A DNA stretch of 64,000 bases from Hydrogeniiclostridium mannosilyticum (GCF_003268275.1 NZ_QLYR01000001.1:620001-684000); one strand, 5' to 3'. Positions 42,619-52,086 are shown, counted from the first letter of the stretch. The notes: a model not told the origin generated them from the letters alone. Numbers and translations: made by a program.

Positions 42619-44322
42619 TTAAGCTTTTTGCTCCTTTTCATTGGCTGCCCGGTTGATGGCGCAGATGATCCCCTTGATGGAGGCCAGGCTGATGTTGCCG
42701 TCCATCCCCACGCCAAACACGGATTTGCCTTCCGGCGTACGCAGCTGGATATAGGAAAGCGCCTTGGAGTCAGCGCCCTTGTCGACCGCGTGCTCACTAT
42801 AGGATACAAATTTATAATCGGTAATACCCACGCCGCGCAGCGCGTTGAAGAACGCGGCGATGGGGCCGTTGCCCTTACCGCTGATTGGATGGTCCTCATG
42901 GCGGAAGCGCAGGATGCCGTCAAAATGAACGACGGTATTGTCGGAATCGGTGTCATTTTCTTCAAACAGCTTATATTGCTTTAGATTGTAAGGGTAGCGC
43001 AGGTCCAAATATTCCCTGCGGAAAATCGAGAAAATTTCCTCCGGCTTCAGCTCGCGGCCAGCCTCGTCGCATGCCGCCGTAACCATGGCGCCAAACTCGG
43101 GATGCATCGCTTTGGGCAGGTCATAGCCAAAGCTCTGGCGCATGACAAAGGCCGCGCCTCCTTTGCCCGACTGGCTGTTGATGCGAATGATGGGTTCATA
43201 TTCACGCCCCACATCGGCGGGGTCAATCGGCAGGTACGGAACCTCCCAATAGGGCGTGCCGCTTTCACTCATATACTGTACACCCTTGCTGATGGCATCC
43301 TGGTGAGAACCCGAGAACGCAGTGAACACCAGGTCGCCCGCATAGGGGTGGCGGGGATGCACCGTCATGCGCGTACATTTTTCATAGATTTTGCGGATTT
43401 GCGGGATATCCGAAAAGTCGAGCCGCGGATCCACACCCTGGGAATACAGATTCATGGCGATATTCAAAATATCGGCGTTGCCGGTCCGTTCACCATTGCC
43501 GAACAGTGTTCCTTCCACACGCTCCGCGCCGGCCATAAGCCCCAGCTCTGTCGCAGCCGTGCCGGTACCACGGTCATTGTGAGGATGAAGGCTGATGATG
43601 GCACACTCCCGATGCTTCAGGTGACGGCAGAAGTACTCAATTTGGTCCGCATGGTGGTTGGGCGTGGACATTTCAACCGTGTTGGGCAGGTTGAGAATGA
43701 CCTTCTTTTCCGGGGTCGCCCCCAATGTCTCCAGCACCTGCTCACAGATATATACGGCATTGTCCATCTCCGTACCGGAAAAGCTCTCCGGCGAATATTC
43801 ATAACGGATATTGGCACCCGTGCGGGCAACCTCCTTCTCCGTCAGTTCGCGCACCAGCTTCGCACCCTCTATGGCAATGTCCGTCACCCCCTGCATATCC
43901 GTCTTAAAGACTACCTTACGCTGCAGGGTAGAGGTCGAATTGTAAAAATGGACGATGACGTTTTTAGCGCCGTCGATTGCCTCAAAGGTCTTTTGAATCA
44001 GGTGCGGGCGGCATTGCACCAGCACCTGGATGGTCACGTCGTCAGGAATCAAATTCCGCTCAATCAGCGCCCGGCAGATTTCATACTCCGTCTCCGAAGC
44101 GGAAGGGAACCCGATTTCAATCTCCTTAAAGCCAATATCCGTCAGCATTTTAAAAAACTGAAGCTTTTCCTCCAGGTTCATCGGGTCAATCAGCGCCTGG
44201 TTGCCGTCGCGCAGATCCACGCTGCACCATACCGGCGCCTTGGTAATCGCCTTATCCGGCCAAGTGCGGTCCGGCAGCGAAACCGGCTGGAATGGAATGT
44301 ACTTCTTAAAGCCTTGATACAT
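42619..44322 (-). CDS. leuA: 2-isopropylmalate synthase (long, LeuA2-type)
   Basis: 567 residues, in the range of the long form with a C-terminal leucine-sensing domain. The DRE-TIM core shows [15 protein letters not shown], with the catalytic Arg-Asp, and [37 protein letters not shown], here identified by its HPHNDRGT and GERTGN elements (metal-binding His). The start [22 protein letters not shown] is that of the fungal-like LeuA group. It condenses acetyl-CoA with 2-oxoisovalerate. A leucine T-box leader controls it. The C-terminal domain carries [18 protein letters not shown]. Confidence 0.95.
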   Translation of the reverse strand: MYQGFKKYIPFQPVSLPDRTWPDKAITKAPVWCSVDLRDGNQALIDPMNLEEKLQFFKMLTDIGFKEIEIGFPSASETEYEICRALIERNLIPDDVTIQVLVQCRPHLIQKTFEAIDGAKNVIVHFYNSTSTLQRKVVFKTDMQGVTDIAIEGAKLVRELTEKEVARTGANIRYEYSPESFSGTEMDNAVYICEQVLETLGATPEKKVILNLPNTVEMSTPNHHADQIEYFCRHLKHRECAIISLHPHNDRGTGTAATELGLMAGAERVEGTLFGNGERTGNADILNIAMNLYSQGVDPRLDFSDIPQIRKIYEKCTRMTVHPRHPYAGDLVFTAFSGSHQDAISKGVQYMSESGTPYWEVPYLPIDPADVGREYEPIIRINSQSGKGGAAFVMRQSFGYDLPKAMHPEFGAMVTAACDEAGRELKPEEIFSIFRREYLDLRYPYNLKQYKLFEENDTDSDNTVVHFDGILRFRHEDHPISGKGNGPIAAFFNALRGVGITDYKFVSYSEHAVDKGADSKALSYIQLRTPEGKSVFGVGMDGNISLASIKGIICAINRAANEKEQKA

Positions 44323-44384
44323 GACAGATTCCTCCTATTTTAAAAATGGCAAGACAATAAAGGCACGAAAGACACTAGAGGAGC

Positions 44385-44643
44385 AACAAAAAGCCCCGAA
44401 ATTCCTCAACGGAATTTCGGGGCGAATCAACCATTCGCGGTACCACCCAAATTCAGTACACCAAGTACCCTCTAACCTCTAACAAGGCCTTAGCTTTTAA
44501 CGCAGCCCATGCGTCCGGCCCTCTTCGAACCGGCGGCTCCAGGATGAGTTATACACACAAAGCTAACCGCGGGCTCTCACCAGCCGCCCGCTCTCTGACG
44601 GTTTCAGCAATGCGTCTTGTTCCCTTCATTGCCTTTTGATATT
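44385..44643 (-). promoter_or_regulatory. Leucine T-box riboswitch in the leuA leader
   Basis: On the minus strand the T-box sequence TGGTACCGCG (44436-44445) precedes a strong terminator, GCCCCGAAATTCC and GGAATTTCGGGGC (44393-44423), followed by TTTTTG. Upstream, Stem I contains AACTCATCC, where CTC is in the usual specifier position for leucine, next to GGAGCCG. Uncharged tRNA-Leu would bind both and stabilise the antiterminator, so leucine starvation turns on leuA-leuB-azlCD. The leader begins at the promoter near 44650. Confidence 0.92.
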
Positions 44644-44649
44644 ACTCTT

Positions 44650-44678
44650 ATTATAGAACCGGTCTTTTAAAATGTCAA
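44650..44678 (-). promoter_or_regulatory. Consensus promoter of the leu operon
   Basis: A perfect TTGACA (44673-44678) and perfect TATAAT (44650-44655) on the minus strand with a 17-base spacer, just upstream of the T-box leader. Confidence 0.9.
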
Positions 44679-44706
44679 GCTGAAAATTCACTGCAATTTC
44701 CGGCCG

Positions 44707-45279
44707 TCACAGGAGCTCCTCCTGATAACGCGCGCGGGCGCCGCCGACAAATTTTGCCCGCGTTCTGGCGCAAATCAAAACCGCCTCACCGATTTTAGCA
44801 ACCGAAAGCCGCACCGGAACCGCCACCGGGACCAAGTGCATGCCGATCAGGGTCCCGCCAATATCCATGCCCGCACGGGCAGGCAGCGCCTCAACCGCGC
44901 ATGGGTGGACAAATTGTTCCCAGGCCGTCGTGGCAAAAGATCCCCCCGCTTTGGGCTGCGGCACCACATTGACACGCTCCAGCCGGTATGCGCGCCGCGC
45001 CTCCTCCTCAATAATCAGAGCGCGGTTCAAGTGCTCGCAGCACTGCGCCGCCAGGTAAACCCCCTGCTCCCGCAGTACCGGGTAAATACCCGCAAACACC
45101 GCGCGCGCCGCCTCTATGCTGGAATCGGATCCGATTTTATGGCCGGTCACTTCGCTGGAAGAGCAGCCGACTACAAAAAGGCTGCCCGTTTCCAGCCTTG
45201 CCTGCTCCAGCAGTTCCTTTGCCGCCGTGCGCGCCTGCTCCTGAATATTGCAGAACCCTTCACTCATCTTTTCCGCCAT
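44707..45279 (-). CDS. YwlG/TIGR01440 family protein
   Basis: 190 residues from the ATG at 45279 with AAAGGGGG upstream; the longer frame through the histidine phosphatase gene is not real. It contains LFVVGCSSSEVTGHKIGSDSS near 40-60 (seen as SSSEVTGHKIG) and the C-terminal blocks PCAVEALPARAGMDIGGTLIGMHLVPVAVPVR. These match the YwlG/UPF0340 family (TIGR01440), which is conserved in Firmicutes and has no proved role. It follows the histidine phosphatase gene by 28 bases. Confidence 0.85.
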   Translation of the reverse strand: MAEKMSEGFCNIQEQARTAAKELLEQARLETGSLFVVGCSSSEVTGHKIGSDSSIEAARAVFAGIYPVLREQGVYLAAQCCEHLNRALIIEEEARRAYRLERVNVVPQPKAGGSFATTAWEQFVHPCAVEALPARAGMDIGGTLIGMHLVPVAVPVRLSVAKIGEAVLICARTRAKFVGGARARYQEELL

Positions 45280-45307
45280 TATAGATCCCCCTTTTATCAT
45301 ATCCTGT

Positions 45308-46024
45308 TTACGGTTCCTGCCGAGACGCTTCTTCATCCTGGCCGCCATAGCTACGGGCTGCCGCCTCCCGGGCCAGGTTGAGGATGCCGCCGTTCTCCGC
45401 CGGATCTTCGCGCGGCGGCAGCTGTGCGTAGACCTCCGCCACCATGGAGCGCATCCACAGGCCAGGCGTAATCCGCACGGAGTAGCCGCAGCCGGCATCC
45501 ATCATCCACTCATAGGCCTGCGCGCGCGGCAAGCCATATGCCGCCAGCAGGGACATGATCACCCCGCCGGAGGCCACCACAACGGCGCTGACCGTCTGCG
45601 TACGCAGCAGCTGCTCAACCAGGGCCTCAAACGCGGCGCATACCCGGTACATGAAGGCCTGGTTGCTTTCACCGCCGGCCGGGCCGGCCTGGGGGCCGCC
45701 GTTCATCCACTCCATAAAGTGCGGGTCGGCCTGGGCAATCTCCCCTGCAGTCTTGCCCTCCCACGCGCCAAAATCGCATTCGCTGAATCCATCGACCAAG
45801 GCGGGCCGTGCCTGTGGGTACAAAACCTCCAATGTCTCCCGGCAGCGCAGCTGCGGCGCACAGAAATAGGCCTGCGCGGCGGGGTATCCCCCAGCCCGCC
45901 GCTGCTTCTCGAGCTGGGCCCGGCCGGCCGGAGCAAGCGGCAGATCCGTCCGCCCGACATAGCGGCCCTGCAGGTTGCCCTCCGTCAGGCCGTGCCGTAT
46001 AAAATGAATGACATAAGACTGCAT
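45308..46024 (-). CDS. Histidine phosphatase superfamily (phosphoglycerate mutase-like)
   Basis: 238 residues. The catalytic motif is FIRHGLTEGN with the phosphorylated His10, followed by GRYVGRTDLPLAPAGRAQLE. The second basic residue and acid/base are in CDFGAWEGK, and the later ASGGVIMSLLAA replaces the usual SHG-type second His motif with SGG, a notable difference. Members dephosphorylate small phosphorylated metabolites such as alpha-ribazole phosphate or fructose bisphosphate. Substrate unknown. It heads a two-gene unit with the YwlG gene. Confidence 0.85.
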   Translation of the reverse strand: MQSYVIHFIRHGLTEGNLQGRYVGRTDLPLAPAGRAQLEKQRRAGGYPAAQAYFCAPQLRCRETLEVLYPQARPALVDGFSECDFGAWEGKTAGEIAQADPHFMEWMNGGPQAGPAGGESNQAFMYRVCAAFEALVEQLLRTQTVSAVVVASGGVIMSLLAAYGLPRAQAYEWMMDAGCGYSVRITPGLWMRSMVAEVYAQLPPREDPAENGGILNLAREAAARSYGGQDEEASRQEP

Positions 46025-46162
46025 GCTTTCAACCTCTTCTCCTTGACTTTTGTAAGGTTTTTTATTGCCGCTGTGGCGCCGCCCAATTTTTAAGCGCGCA
46101 TTTTGTGGGAAACGACGGGTAAAATGTGGTTCGACAGCCTGGCAAACACTGTATCTAGCCCT

Positions 46163-46190
46163 TTACAAATGGTTATAATTCCTGTATACT
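46163..46190 (+). promoter_or_regulatory. Candidate promoter of the XRE regulator gene
   Basis: TTACAA (46163-46168) and TATACT (46185-46190) with a 16-base spacer, about 60 bases before the start. A TATAAT also lies at 46174-46179, so the exact -10 is open. Confidence 0.45.
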
Positions 46191-46252
46191 TTACGATAAG
46201 TTATTTGATTTTCTGCCCTGATTCTACATTGTTCAACGGAGGCTTACTGAGA

Positions 46253-46960
46253 ATGAATGACCATTTTCCCAGAATCATTACGCTTCTGCGGAAGGAGCGG
46301 AAGCTGAGTCAAAAAAAGGCGGCCGAGGCCCTCGGCGTATCCCAGGCCCTGCTCTCCCACTATGAAAAAGGAATCCGTGAATGCGGACTTGATTTTGTGA
46401 CCCGCGCCGCTGATTTTTACGATGTTTCCTGCGATTACCTGCTGGGCAGGTCGCCCAACCGCAACGGCGCCATCCTCTCGGTCGAGGATATTCCCGAGCC
46501 CGATGCCGCCGGGAAGGAAAATGTGTTCCGCGGCAGCCTGTTGCCGACACTGAACAAAAAGCTTTTAGCAAACTCCCTTAATATTATCTACGATCTTCTG
46601 CAAAAAAGCAACAACAAAGCGTTGACGGGCGAGATCTCGGCCGGCCTGAACGCCGCCGTGTACCGTTCTTTCCGCATTTTATACTCGGCGAATGAGAAGA
46701 ACCCCCAGGGGCTTTTCTCCATTCCGGAGCCGCTCAGCGACAGCCGCTCAGCCGCCGCACAGGATATTGCCGAGGCCAACGCCGTCTGCCTGGCGGCCGG
46801 CATGGATGTGGAGGAGCTGGAGGGGCTGAAAAAGGGCGCCGCTCCAGCGCTTTCTCCAGAGCAGCTCTCAACAGATTACCCGCTGTTTGCGGCCTCGCTT
46901 TTTAACCTCATTCAGAATGCGGAGAGCCGTATGGGCGTTAAAAAGGAAAAGAAAAAATAA
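46253..46960 (+). CDS. XRE-family helix-turn-helix transcriptional regulator
   Basis: 235 residues from the ATG at 46253, preceded by GGAGG; the longer frame passes through the promoter and is not real. Residues 5-65 are a Cro/C1-type HTH: RIITLLRKERKLSQKKAAEAL followed by GVSQALLSHYEKGIRECGLDF, recognised by LSQKKAAEALGVSQALLSHY. DFYDVSCDYLLG ends the domain, as is common in clostridial XRE regulators. The C-terminal 160 residues (two helical blocks around LLQKSNNKALTGEISAGLNA) have no known fold; they may be sensor or dimer parts. Targets unknown. Confidence 0.85.
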   Translation: MNDHFPRIITLLRKERKLSQKKAAEALGVSQALLSHYEKGIRECGLDFVTRAADFYDVSCDYLLGRSPNRNGAILSVEDIPEPDAAGKENVFRGSLLPTLNKKLLANSLNIIYDLLQKSNNKALTGEISAGLNAAVYRSFRILYSANEKNPQGLFSIPEPLSDSRSAAAQDIAEANAVCLAAGMDVEELEGLKKGAAPALSPEQLSTDYPLFAASLFNLIQNAESRMGVKKEKKK

Positions 46961-47003
46961 AAGCCGTGCGAGCCCCGCAGCCGTACCGGAAAAGAACACA
47001 ACA

Positions 47004-47041
47004 CCCTGCAATTCAGCGGTGAATTGCAGGGCATTCTTTTT
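47004..47041 (+). terminator. Terminator after the XRE gene
   Basis: CCCTGCAATTCA and TGAATTGCAGGG form a 12-bp stem with a 4-base loop, then CATTCTTTTTG. Confidence 0.9.
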
Positions 47042-47084
47042 GTTCTCTACCCCGGGCCGATCCCCCCAGGTACGCAATCTTGCC

Positions 47085-48170
47085 TTACAGCTTCAGTTTT
47101 TTGGCAAAAAAATTGAGATAGTACTGCCAATCCCGGCGGCTAAGAAAATGTGTGCCGCTGCGGTAATGGAAGCTCACCGCCCCATCCTGTAGAGCGCTGT
47201 CAACCGGAATCATCTCCTGCGGCATTGCCAACGCACCCAGGCCATAAAGCTGCCAGGCAGGGCCGGCCGCTATGCAGGAAAGCAGCTGAGACTGCGGGTC
47301 CGCCCACTCGTCAATTTGTGCGGACCCAATCGCCAACGGGCGCGGGGCAATAGCCGCCAGCAGAAAATGCTGGTCAAAGGGCATCTGTTCCTCGCGGTTG
47401 CGGTGGCGTTGATAGGAGGCACTAAACCAGAAGGGATAGTTGGCAGTAATATCCACAATATGCTCCCCCAGCTTGCCGCGGGTAACGGCATCGCCGGAAC
47501 AGCCCGCATCGTTTGAAATACACCCAGCGACCCGCCTGTCCTGCGCCGCGCACCACAGAGAGGTCTTTCCCAACCGGGAGTGTCCCGCTGTTATAATGCC
47601 GTCTTTGCGAAGCTCCGGCTGTTCCAGCAAAACATCGGCCGCCCGGCTCATTGCATAAGCCCAGCAGCCGATTTTTCCCATCTGGCCGTCCCTTCTCTCT
47701 GCCAGAGAATAACAGCCGGCAAGGCCGTTTTCCATATCGGCATCATCCGAACTTACGTCCTCGTAATAAACACAGGCCGTGGCAAACCCATGGTCCAGGA
47801 TTTCCTCAACCGGATAATACTCGTCGGGAATCTGTGCACGGAAATTCATGAGCAGAATACACGGCGCCGGCTTCTCCGACCGCGGCACCGCCAGGTAAAG
47901 AGGAAAGGAAAATACCCCTTTCGGCGTATCAAAGCTTACTGTAAAGCGTTTTTCTACCGCCTTATCCGCATAAGCCGCCGCTTCTTCCTCCAGTTTCCAT
48001 GAAGCCGGAACCGGCGCGGGCGAAACCCCGTAAACCTCCTGTGCTAAAACGTCCAGCAGCTCCACTCTGCGTTTTTCCCAGCCGCCTATTCCGGCAACGG
48101 CCCCGCCGTCGTTCATCGTCATGAGCTCCGGAAGTTTCCGGGCCGCCAGAATCTCCTGTAATGTCGCCAT
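47085..48170 (-). CDS. CE15-like alpha/beta-hydrolase (glucuronoyl-esterase-like)
   Basis: 361 residues from the ATG at 48170, which has AAAAGGGGGAG upstream. The nucleophile elbow is TAGHSRLGKTSLW, the GxSRxGK form diagnostic of CE15 glucuronoyl esterases, with Ser near 204. A later acidic residue and His are in NYPFWFSAS, PFDQHFLLAAIAPRPL and GTHFLS. CE15 enzymes cut the ester between lignin alcohols and glucuronoyl groups of xylan. There is no signal peptide, so this one is probably cytosolic and acts on short esters. The gene stands alone. Confidence 0.75.
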   Translation of the reverse strand: MATLQEILAARKLPELMTMNDGGAVAGIGGWEKRRVELLDVLAQEVYGVSPAPVPASWKLEEEAAAYADKAVEKRFTVSFDTPKGVFSFPLYLAVPRSEKPAPCILLMNFRAQIPDEYYPVEEILDHGFATACVYYEDVSSDDADMENGLAGCYSLAERRDGQMGKIGCWAYAMSRAADVLLEQPELRKDGIITAGHSRLGKTSLWCAAQDRRVAGCISNDAGCSGDAVTRGKLGEHIVDITANYPFWFSASYQRHRNREEQMPFDQHFLLAAIAPRPLAIGSAQIDEWADPQSQLLSCIAAGPAWQLYGLGALAMPQEMIPVDSALQDGAVSFHYRSGTHFLSRRDWQYYLNFFAKKLKL

Positions 48171-48266
48171 GTTACTCCCCCTTTTCAATTAGCTTCATCA
48201 TACAAGCTAGTTTCATGAAAGTCAATCCTCCGGTAAAAATTCTATTTTGAGAAAGGAGCTCCTGCT

Positions 48267-48737
48267 ATGCCAGAGGTTCGTTTTTATTTGGAAGCAGACG
48301 ACCGCCTGCTCAAATTCGCCGTCATCGTTGCCCGCTATCAAGGGCAGTGGGTCTTTTGCAAGCATCGGAAGCGCAACACCTATGAATGCCCCGGAGGCCA
48401 CCGGGAACCCGGCGAACCGGTTGACCAGGCCGCCGCACGCGAGCTGTATGAAGAAACCGGCGCCAAGGACTACCGTCTGGCGCCGGTCTGCAGCTATTCC
48501 GTTTACCAACCGGAAAGCGGTGAGGAAAGCTACGGAATGCTCTATTTCGCTGAGATTCAAACCCTTGGGCCATTGCCTGCTGAGTTCGAAATGGAGCGCA
48601 TCGAGCTGTTTACCGAGCCGCCCGCCAACTGGACATATCCTGAAATCCAGCCCCAGCTTCTGGACCGGGTGCGCTTATTTCTAAAAAGCCGCGCGGCAAG
48701 CCCCGCGGAGCCAAAAGGCCCGCAAAGGCCCGTGTAG
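48267..48737 (+). CDS. Nudix hydrolase
   Basis: 156 residues, ATG preceded by GAAAGGAGC. The Nudix box GGHREPGEPVDQAAARELYEETGA matches G-x5-E-x7-REUxEExGU and spans about residues 48-71. The rest is the usual alpha/beta Nudix fold. Family members hydrolyse a nucleoside diphosphate linked to another moiety, such as 8-oxo-dGTP or ADP-ribose. The substrate cannot be told. The last 15 residues are proline- and lysine-rich. Confidence 0.88.
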   Translation: MPEVRFYLEADDRLLKFAVIVARYQGQWVFCKHRKRNTYECPGGHREPGEPVDQAAARELYEETGAKDYRLAPVCSYSVYQPESGEESYGMLYFAEIQTLGPLPAEFEMERIELFTEPPANWTYPEIQPQLLDRVRLFLKSRAASPAEPKGPQRPV

Positions 48738-48806
48738 CCATGAAAAGCGTGGGCTTTGGTTGTGCTTTTTATAGCCTTCTAAGGCCGGATATCCAACGCA
48801 AAAAAC

Positions 48807-49214
48807 TTATTTTATTTTACAATACTGCTCTCCCCGGCGTGTCAAACGAAGATACCCCTTGACCAGCATCGGAATGGTAAAAAGCGTATCCGGCCGCTTA
48901 GCCGCCTCCATCGCCGTATGGCACAGCAGCTCATAGACAGCGCTGCGGTAATAAACGTCATAATCGCCGGCCACCCAGATATTTACGGAAAAGTCGGCGG
49001 CTATAAGCCCCTTTTGGCGCAGGGCCTTCAGGGCCCCGGCCCGCTCCTTAATCAGCTCCATTGAGTCCTCCGGCTCTGTAATCCGCACATAATCAAGCGC
49101 CGTCATTACCAGCTCCTCCGAGCTGTCGCTGTGCAGCTCAAAACGGGCTACCGGGTAACGGCAGGCCTGTCCAATCGCTCTCAGCAGGTGCTTTTCTCTC
49201 CATGTCAGCTCCAT
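48807..49214 (-). CDS. Uncharacterised protein
   Basis: 135 residues from the ATG at 49214, which has AGGAGGTTAAAG; a longer frame from 49238 has no such site. The protein is helical and charged with no membrane segment or cysteine cluster. LTRRGEQYCKIK ends it, a strand-like end as in winged-helix domains (KGYLRLTRRGEQY resembles the wing), so it may be DNA-binding. I do not recognise a family. It follows the GH3 gene on the same strand but has its own ribosome binding site. Confidence 0.6.
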   Translation of the reverse strand: MELTWREKHLLRAIGQACRYPVARFELHSDSSEELVMTALDYVRITEPEDSMELIKERAGALKALRQKGLIAADFSVNIWVAGDYDVYYRSAVYELLCHTAMEAAKRPDTLFTIPMLVKGYLRLTRRGEQYCKIK

Positions 49215-49242
49215 CTTTAACCTCCTAAATGCTTCCATCTAA

Positions 49243-49590
49243 TTAATACAGGATTCCCATTGCATATTTCCAGGCCAACACGCGAATCACGGATTCATCC
49301 AGCCGTTCTTCACTGACCACGCCACTCTGCACCGCATCATATAAGGCCGTAAAATCGTCCGCATAATAGGTGGACAGCAGCAGGTCATTCCCGGCATTAA
49401 AGGCCTGAACAGCAGGATTTTTCCCACCGGTATACTGCGGAACAGCCTCCATGCTGAGATCGTCGGTGATGACCACCCCGCTGAAGCCCAGTTCCTCCCG
49501 CAAAACCTCGTGGACCCTGCCCGACAGCGTCGCCGGTGCATCCGGGTCTATGGCGGTTACAATATTATGGCTTACCAGGATGCAGGGGGC
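49243..49590 (-). pseudogene. 3' part of frameshifted GH3 beta-N-acetylhexosaminidase
   Basis: Open in a frame one base from the upstream part. From the shift it reads APCILVSHNIVTAIDPD and PATLSGRVHEVLREELGF, then GVVITDDLSMEAVPQY with the presumed catalytic Asp in TDDLS, and ends at 49243. It lacks an own start, so it is not an independent gene. It follows the slip site in the G5/C4 run at 49585-49593. If the run had one more base, the full reading frame would be restored. Confidence 0.7.
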
Positions 49591-50564
49591 CCCGCCGAAA
49601 TGCCCGCTTCAAAGGGAATAAAATCCGAGTTTAGAAACGTATCGTAGCTGCGGCTGTCATAGGCGATGCCGGTATGCGTGTCCGCATTGTTCCCATAACC
49701 GGGAAAATGCTTAAGCACGCAAGAAAACCCGTTGGCCTCGTAAACATTGACAGAAGTGCGGATAAACGCCGCCGTTTCCTCCGCCGGCCGGCCGAAGCTG
49801 CGGTCATAGATAAAATCCGAGGGGTTGGTTGAGACGTCCGCTACCGGCGCCAAATTCATATTTAGCCCCAGTTCCCGCAGCAGCTCAATTTTATCCACGG
49901 TGTCCGCCCGGACCGCATCCATGCCGCCCCGGGCAAAAACCTGCTGCGGCGATTGAAACCTTTGACCGGCAAGGGCAGGGTAGCGGCTGACACGGACGAC
50001 CGTGCCGCCCTCCTCGTCGCAGCATAAGGCAAGCGGGATGTCGCTTGCTGCCTGAAAGGAGTCCGTCATGGCGCGCACCTGCTCCTTCGTCTTATCAGCG
50101 AAGGCATCGGCCATCAGGCAATAGCCGGCGGGCTGATAGGTCTCAAGCGCCTCGAGCTGTCCCGAAGCCGGGCAGCGAAAAAGGAAGACCTGCCCCACCT
50201 TTTCCCGCACGGTCATCTGCTCCGCCTTTTTTTCGGCGGCCTTGTAATAACCGGCAAATAAATCCTGCATAGACAGCCTCCCCATCCCGATTTTCTCCGG
50301 CTGAGACACCGCTGGCTCAGAAGCAGCGGCGGCGGAGCCCTCCTCCGGCATGGAACGGCTCTCCAGCGGAAGCTCCGCCGTTGACGACTGCGCCCCGCTG
50401 CCGTTCCACACCAGCAGATTGGAAAGCCTCAGCGCCCCATATGCCACGCCTACGGCCGCCAGCGTCAAAGCCACGGTCAGCAGCACTGTTTTTCCGCCGC
50501 CCCTCCAGCCTCTCCGTCCCGTCAAGCCCATCCCCCTCTCATTCTGTCTTTTTTTATTCTCCAT
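49572..50564 (-). pseudogene. 5' part of frameshifted GH3 beta-N-acetylhexosaminidase (NagZ-like), membrane-anchored
   Basis: 330 codons to a TAA at 49572. Residues 1-30 are basic, followed by a membrane segment (LLTVALTLAAVGVAYGAL). The GH3 barrel begins near residue 90. VVRVSRYPALAGQRF and NMNLAPVADVSTNPSDFIYDRSFG are typical, and SCVLKHFPGYGNNADTH matches the NagZ-type KHFPGHG...DSH motif with the His that acts as acid/base. The stop comes just after GISAG; the rest of the barrel lies in another frame. Intact, it would remove terminal N-acetylglucosamine in wall recycling. It is a pseudogene, a phase-variable gene, or a sequence error. Confidence 0.75.
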
Positions 50565-50601
50565 CTTTCCGTCCGTTCTGTCAAGCGAATAGCCATGATT
50601 A

Positions 50602-50635
50602 AAACCGGATTCCTTTATTTTCAGGAATCCGGTTT
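50602..50635. terminator. Terminator after glgA
   Basis: AAACCGGATTCCT and AGGAATCCGGTTT form a 13-bp stem with an 8-base loop. On the minus strand TTTTAATC follows. Confidence 0.8.
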
Positions 50636-50658
50636 AGCTGATTTTAATAGACGATATG

Positions 50659-52086
50659 TCAATCTTCCTTGAGCAAATCGCGGTAAAGGCGGATATACTC
50701 ATTGGCGGAACGGCCCCAGGAATTGTCCGCCTCCATAGCCCGGTCCACCAGGAGCTGCCAGCCTGCTTGGTCCTCATAACCTTTCAGGGCCCGTCGGACC
50801 GCATAGAGCATGTCGCCGCTGTCGTAATTACAGAAGGTAAAGCCGTTGCCCTTACCGTCGCCGCTGTCCTGAATCGAGTCCTTCAGCCCGCCGGTTTCAC
50901 GCACTACCGGGATTGCCCCATAACGCAGGGCGATCATTTGAGAAAGCCCGCAGGGCTCGCTCCGGCTCGGCATCAGAAAAATATCCGCCGCGGCGTAAAT
51001 CTTTCTGGACAGCTCCGGTATAAAGCCAAAGCACGCACATAAACGCCCCGGATATTGGTCTTGCATAGCGCGGAAAAACATCTCGTATTCATATTCCCCG
51101 GACCCCAGAATGACAAACTGTGCATTTGACTCCTGCATGAGCTGGCCGAGCGTTTCCTTGACTAGATCCAGCCCCTTGTGCTGCACCATTCGGGTAACCA
51201 TGCCAATCAGCGGGGCGCCGGGATTCTCCTCCAAGCCCAGCCGAGCCTGCAGCTCCCTTTTATTCAGGGCCTTTCCGCTCCTGTCCTGTACGGAATAGGG
51301 GGCATACAGGTCGGGGTCCGCCGCTGGGTCATAGCTGACCGTATCGATGCCGTTTAAAATCCCGGTAATTTTCCAGGCCCGCTCCCGTAAAATAGCCTCC
51401 AGCTTATGTGCGTACCAGGGGTCCAAAATTTCCTTCGCATAGGTCGGGCTCACCGTGGTGACGCAATTTGCCGCTTCAATGCCGCCCTTCATCAGGTTGA
51501 CGCAGCCGTCATATTCCAGCAGCGAGGCCGCGCTCATAGGGATGCCGAGCACATCCTCCAGCAGCTCCATGCCATATTTCCCCTGGTATTGGATATTGTG
51601 AATGGTAAATACGGTTTTAATGCCCTGGAACCACTCCCGGCCCGCGTAAAACAGGCTGTAATACACCGGCGTCAAGGCGGTTTGCCAGTCATTACAATGG
51701 ATGACGTCGGGCTTAAAATCAATATAGGGAAGCATTTCCAGCGCGGCCCGGCTTAAAAACGCAAAGCGTTCGGCATCGTCATAATGGCCATAGAGGCCTT
51801 TCCGCTTGAAATAGTACTGGTTATCGAGCAAATAATAAATTACGCCGCCGGAGCGCGCCTCAAACACCCCGCAATACTGGCGCCGCCAGGCAACAGGAAC
51901 CGACAGGCTCGTGATAAACTTCATACTTTCCCGCAGCTCCGGCGGGATATCCTCGTAGAGCGGCATAACAATCCGGCATCCAACCAACCGGAGCCGGAGT
52001 GCCTGCGGTAAGGAACCGCAAACGTCCGCCAGCCCTCCCGTTGCCGCAAACGGCCTTGCCTCACTGGTACAAAACAACACTTTCAT
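50659..52086 (-). CDS. glgA: Glycogen synthase
   Basis: 475 residues, GT5 family. GlgA extends alpha-1,4-glucan from ADP-glucose. It opens KVLFCTSEARPFAATGGLADV; the KTGGL lysine of enteric enzymes is Ala here (ATGGL), a form I associate with clostridial GlgA. GMVTRMVQHKGLDLV, with the GT-B active site, and the E-x7-E-like block PSRSEPCGLSQMIALRYGAIPVV are present. It is the last gene of glgB-glgC-glgD-glgA and is followed by a terminator. Confidence 0.93.
   Translation of the reverse strand: MKVLFCTSEARPFAATGGLADVCGSLPQALRLRLVGCRIVMPLYEDIPPELRESMKFITSLSVPVAWRRQYCGVFEARSGGVIYYLLDNQYYFKRKGLYGHYDDAERFAFLSRAALEMLPYIDFKPDVIHCNDWQTALTPVYYSLFYAGREWFQGIKTVFTIHNIQYQGKYGMELLEDVLGIPMSAASLLEYDGCVNLMKGGIEAANCVTTVSPTYAKEILDPWYAHKLEAILRERAWKITGILNGIDTVSYDPAADPDLYAPYSVQDRSGKALNKRELQARLGLEENPGAPLIGMVTRMVQHKGLDLVKETLGQLMQESNAQFVILGSGEYEYEMFFRAMQDQYPGRLCACFGFIPELSRKIYAAADIFLMPSRSEPCGLSQMIALRYGAIPVVRETGGLKDSIQDSGDGKGNGFTFCNYDSGDMLYAVRRALKGYEDQAGWQLLVDRAMEADNSWGRSANEYIRLYRDLLKED

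Noticed and set aside
43102-44343. 413-codon plus-strand ORF opposite leuA
   Set aside because: It is the antisense shadow of a conserved gene in GC-rich DNA; no start signal and its product is rich in Arg/His/Gly like other shadows.
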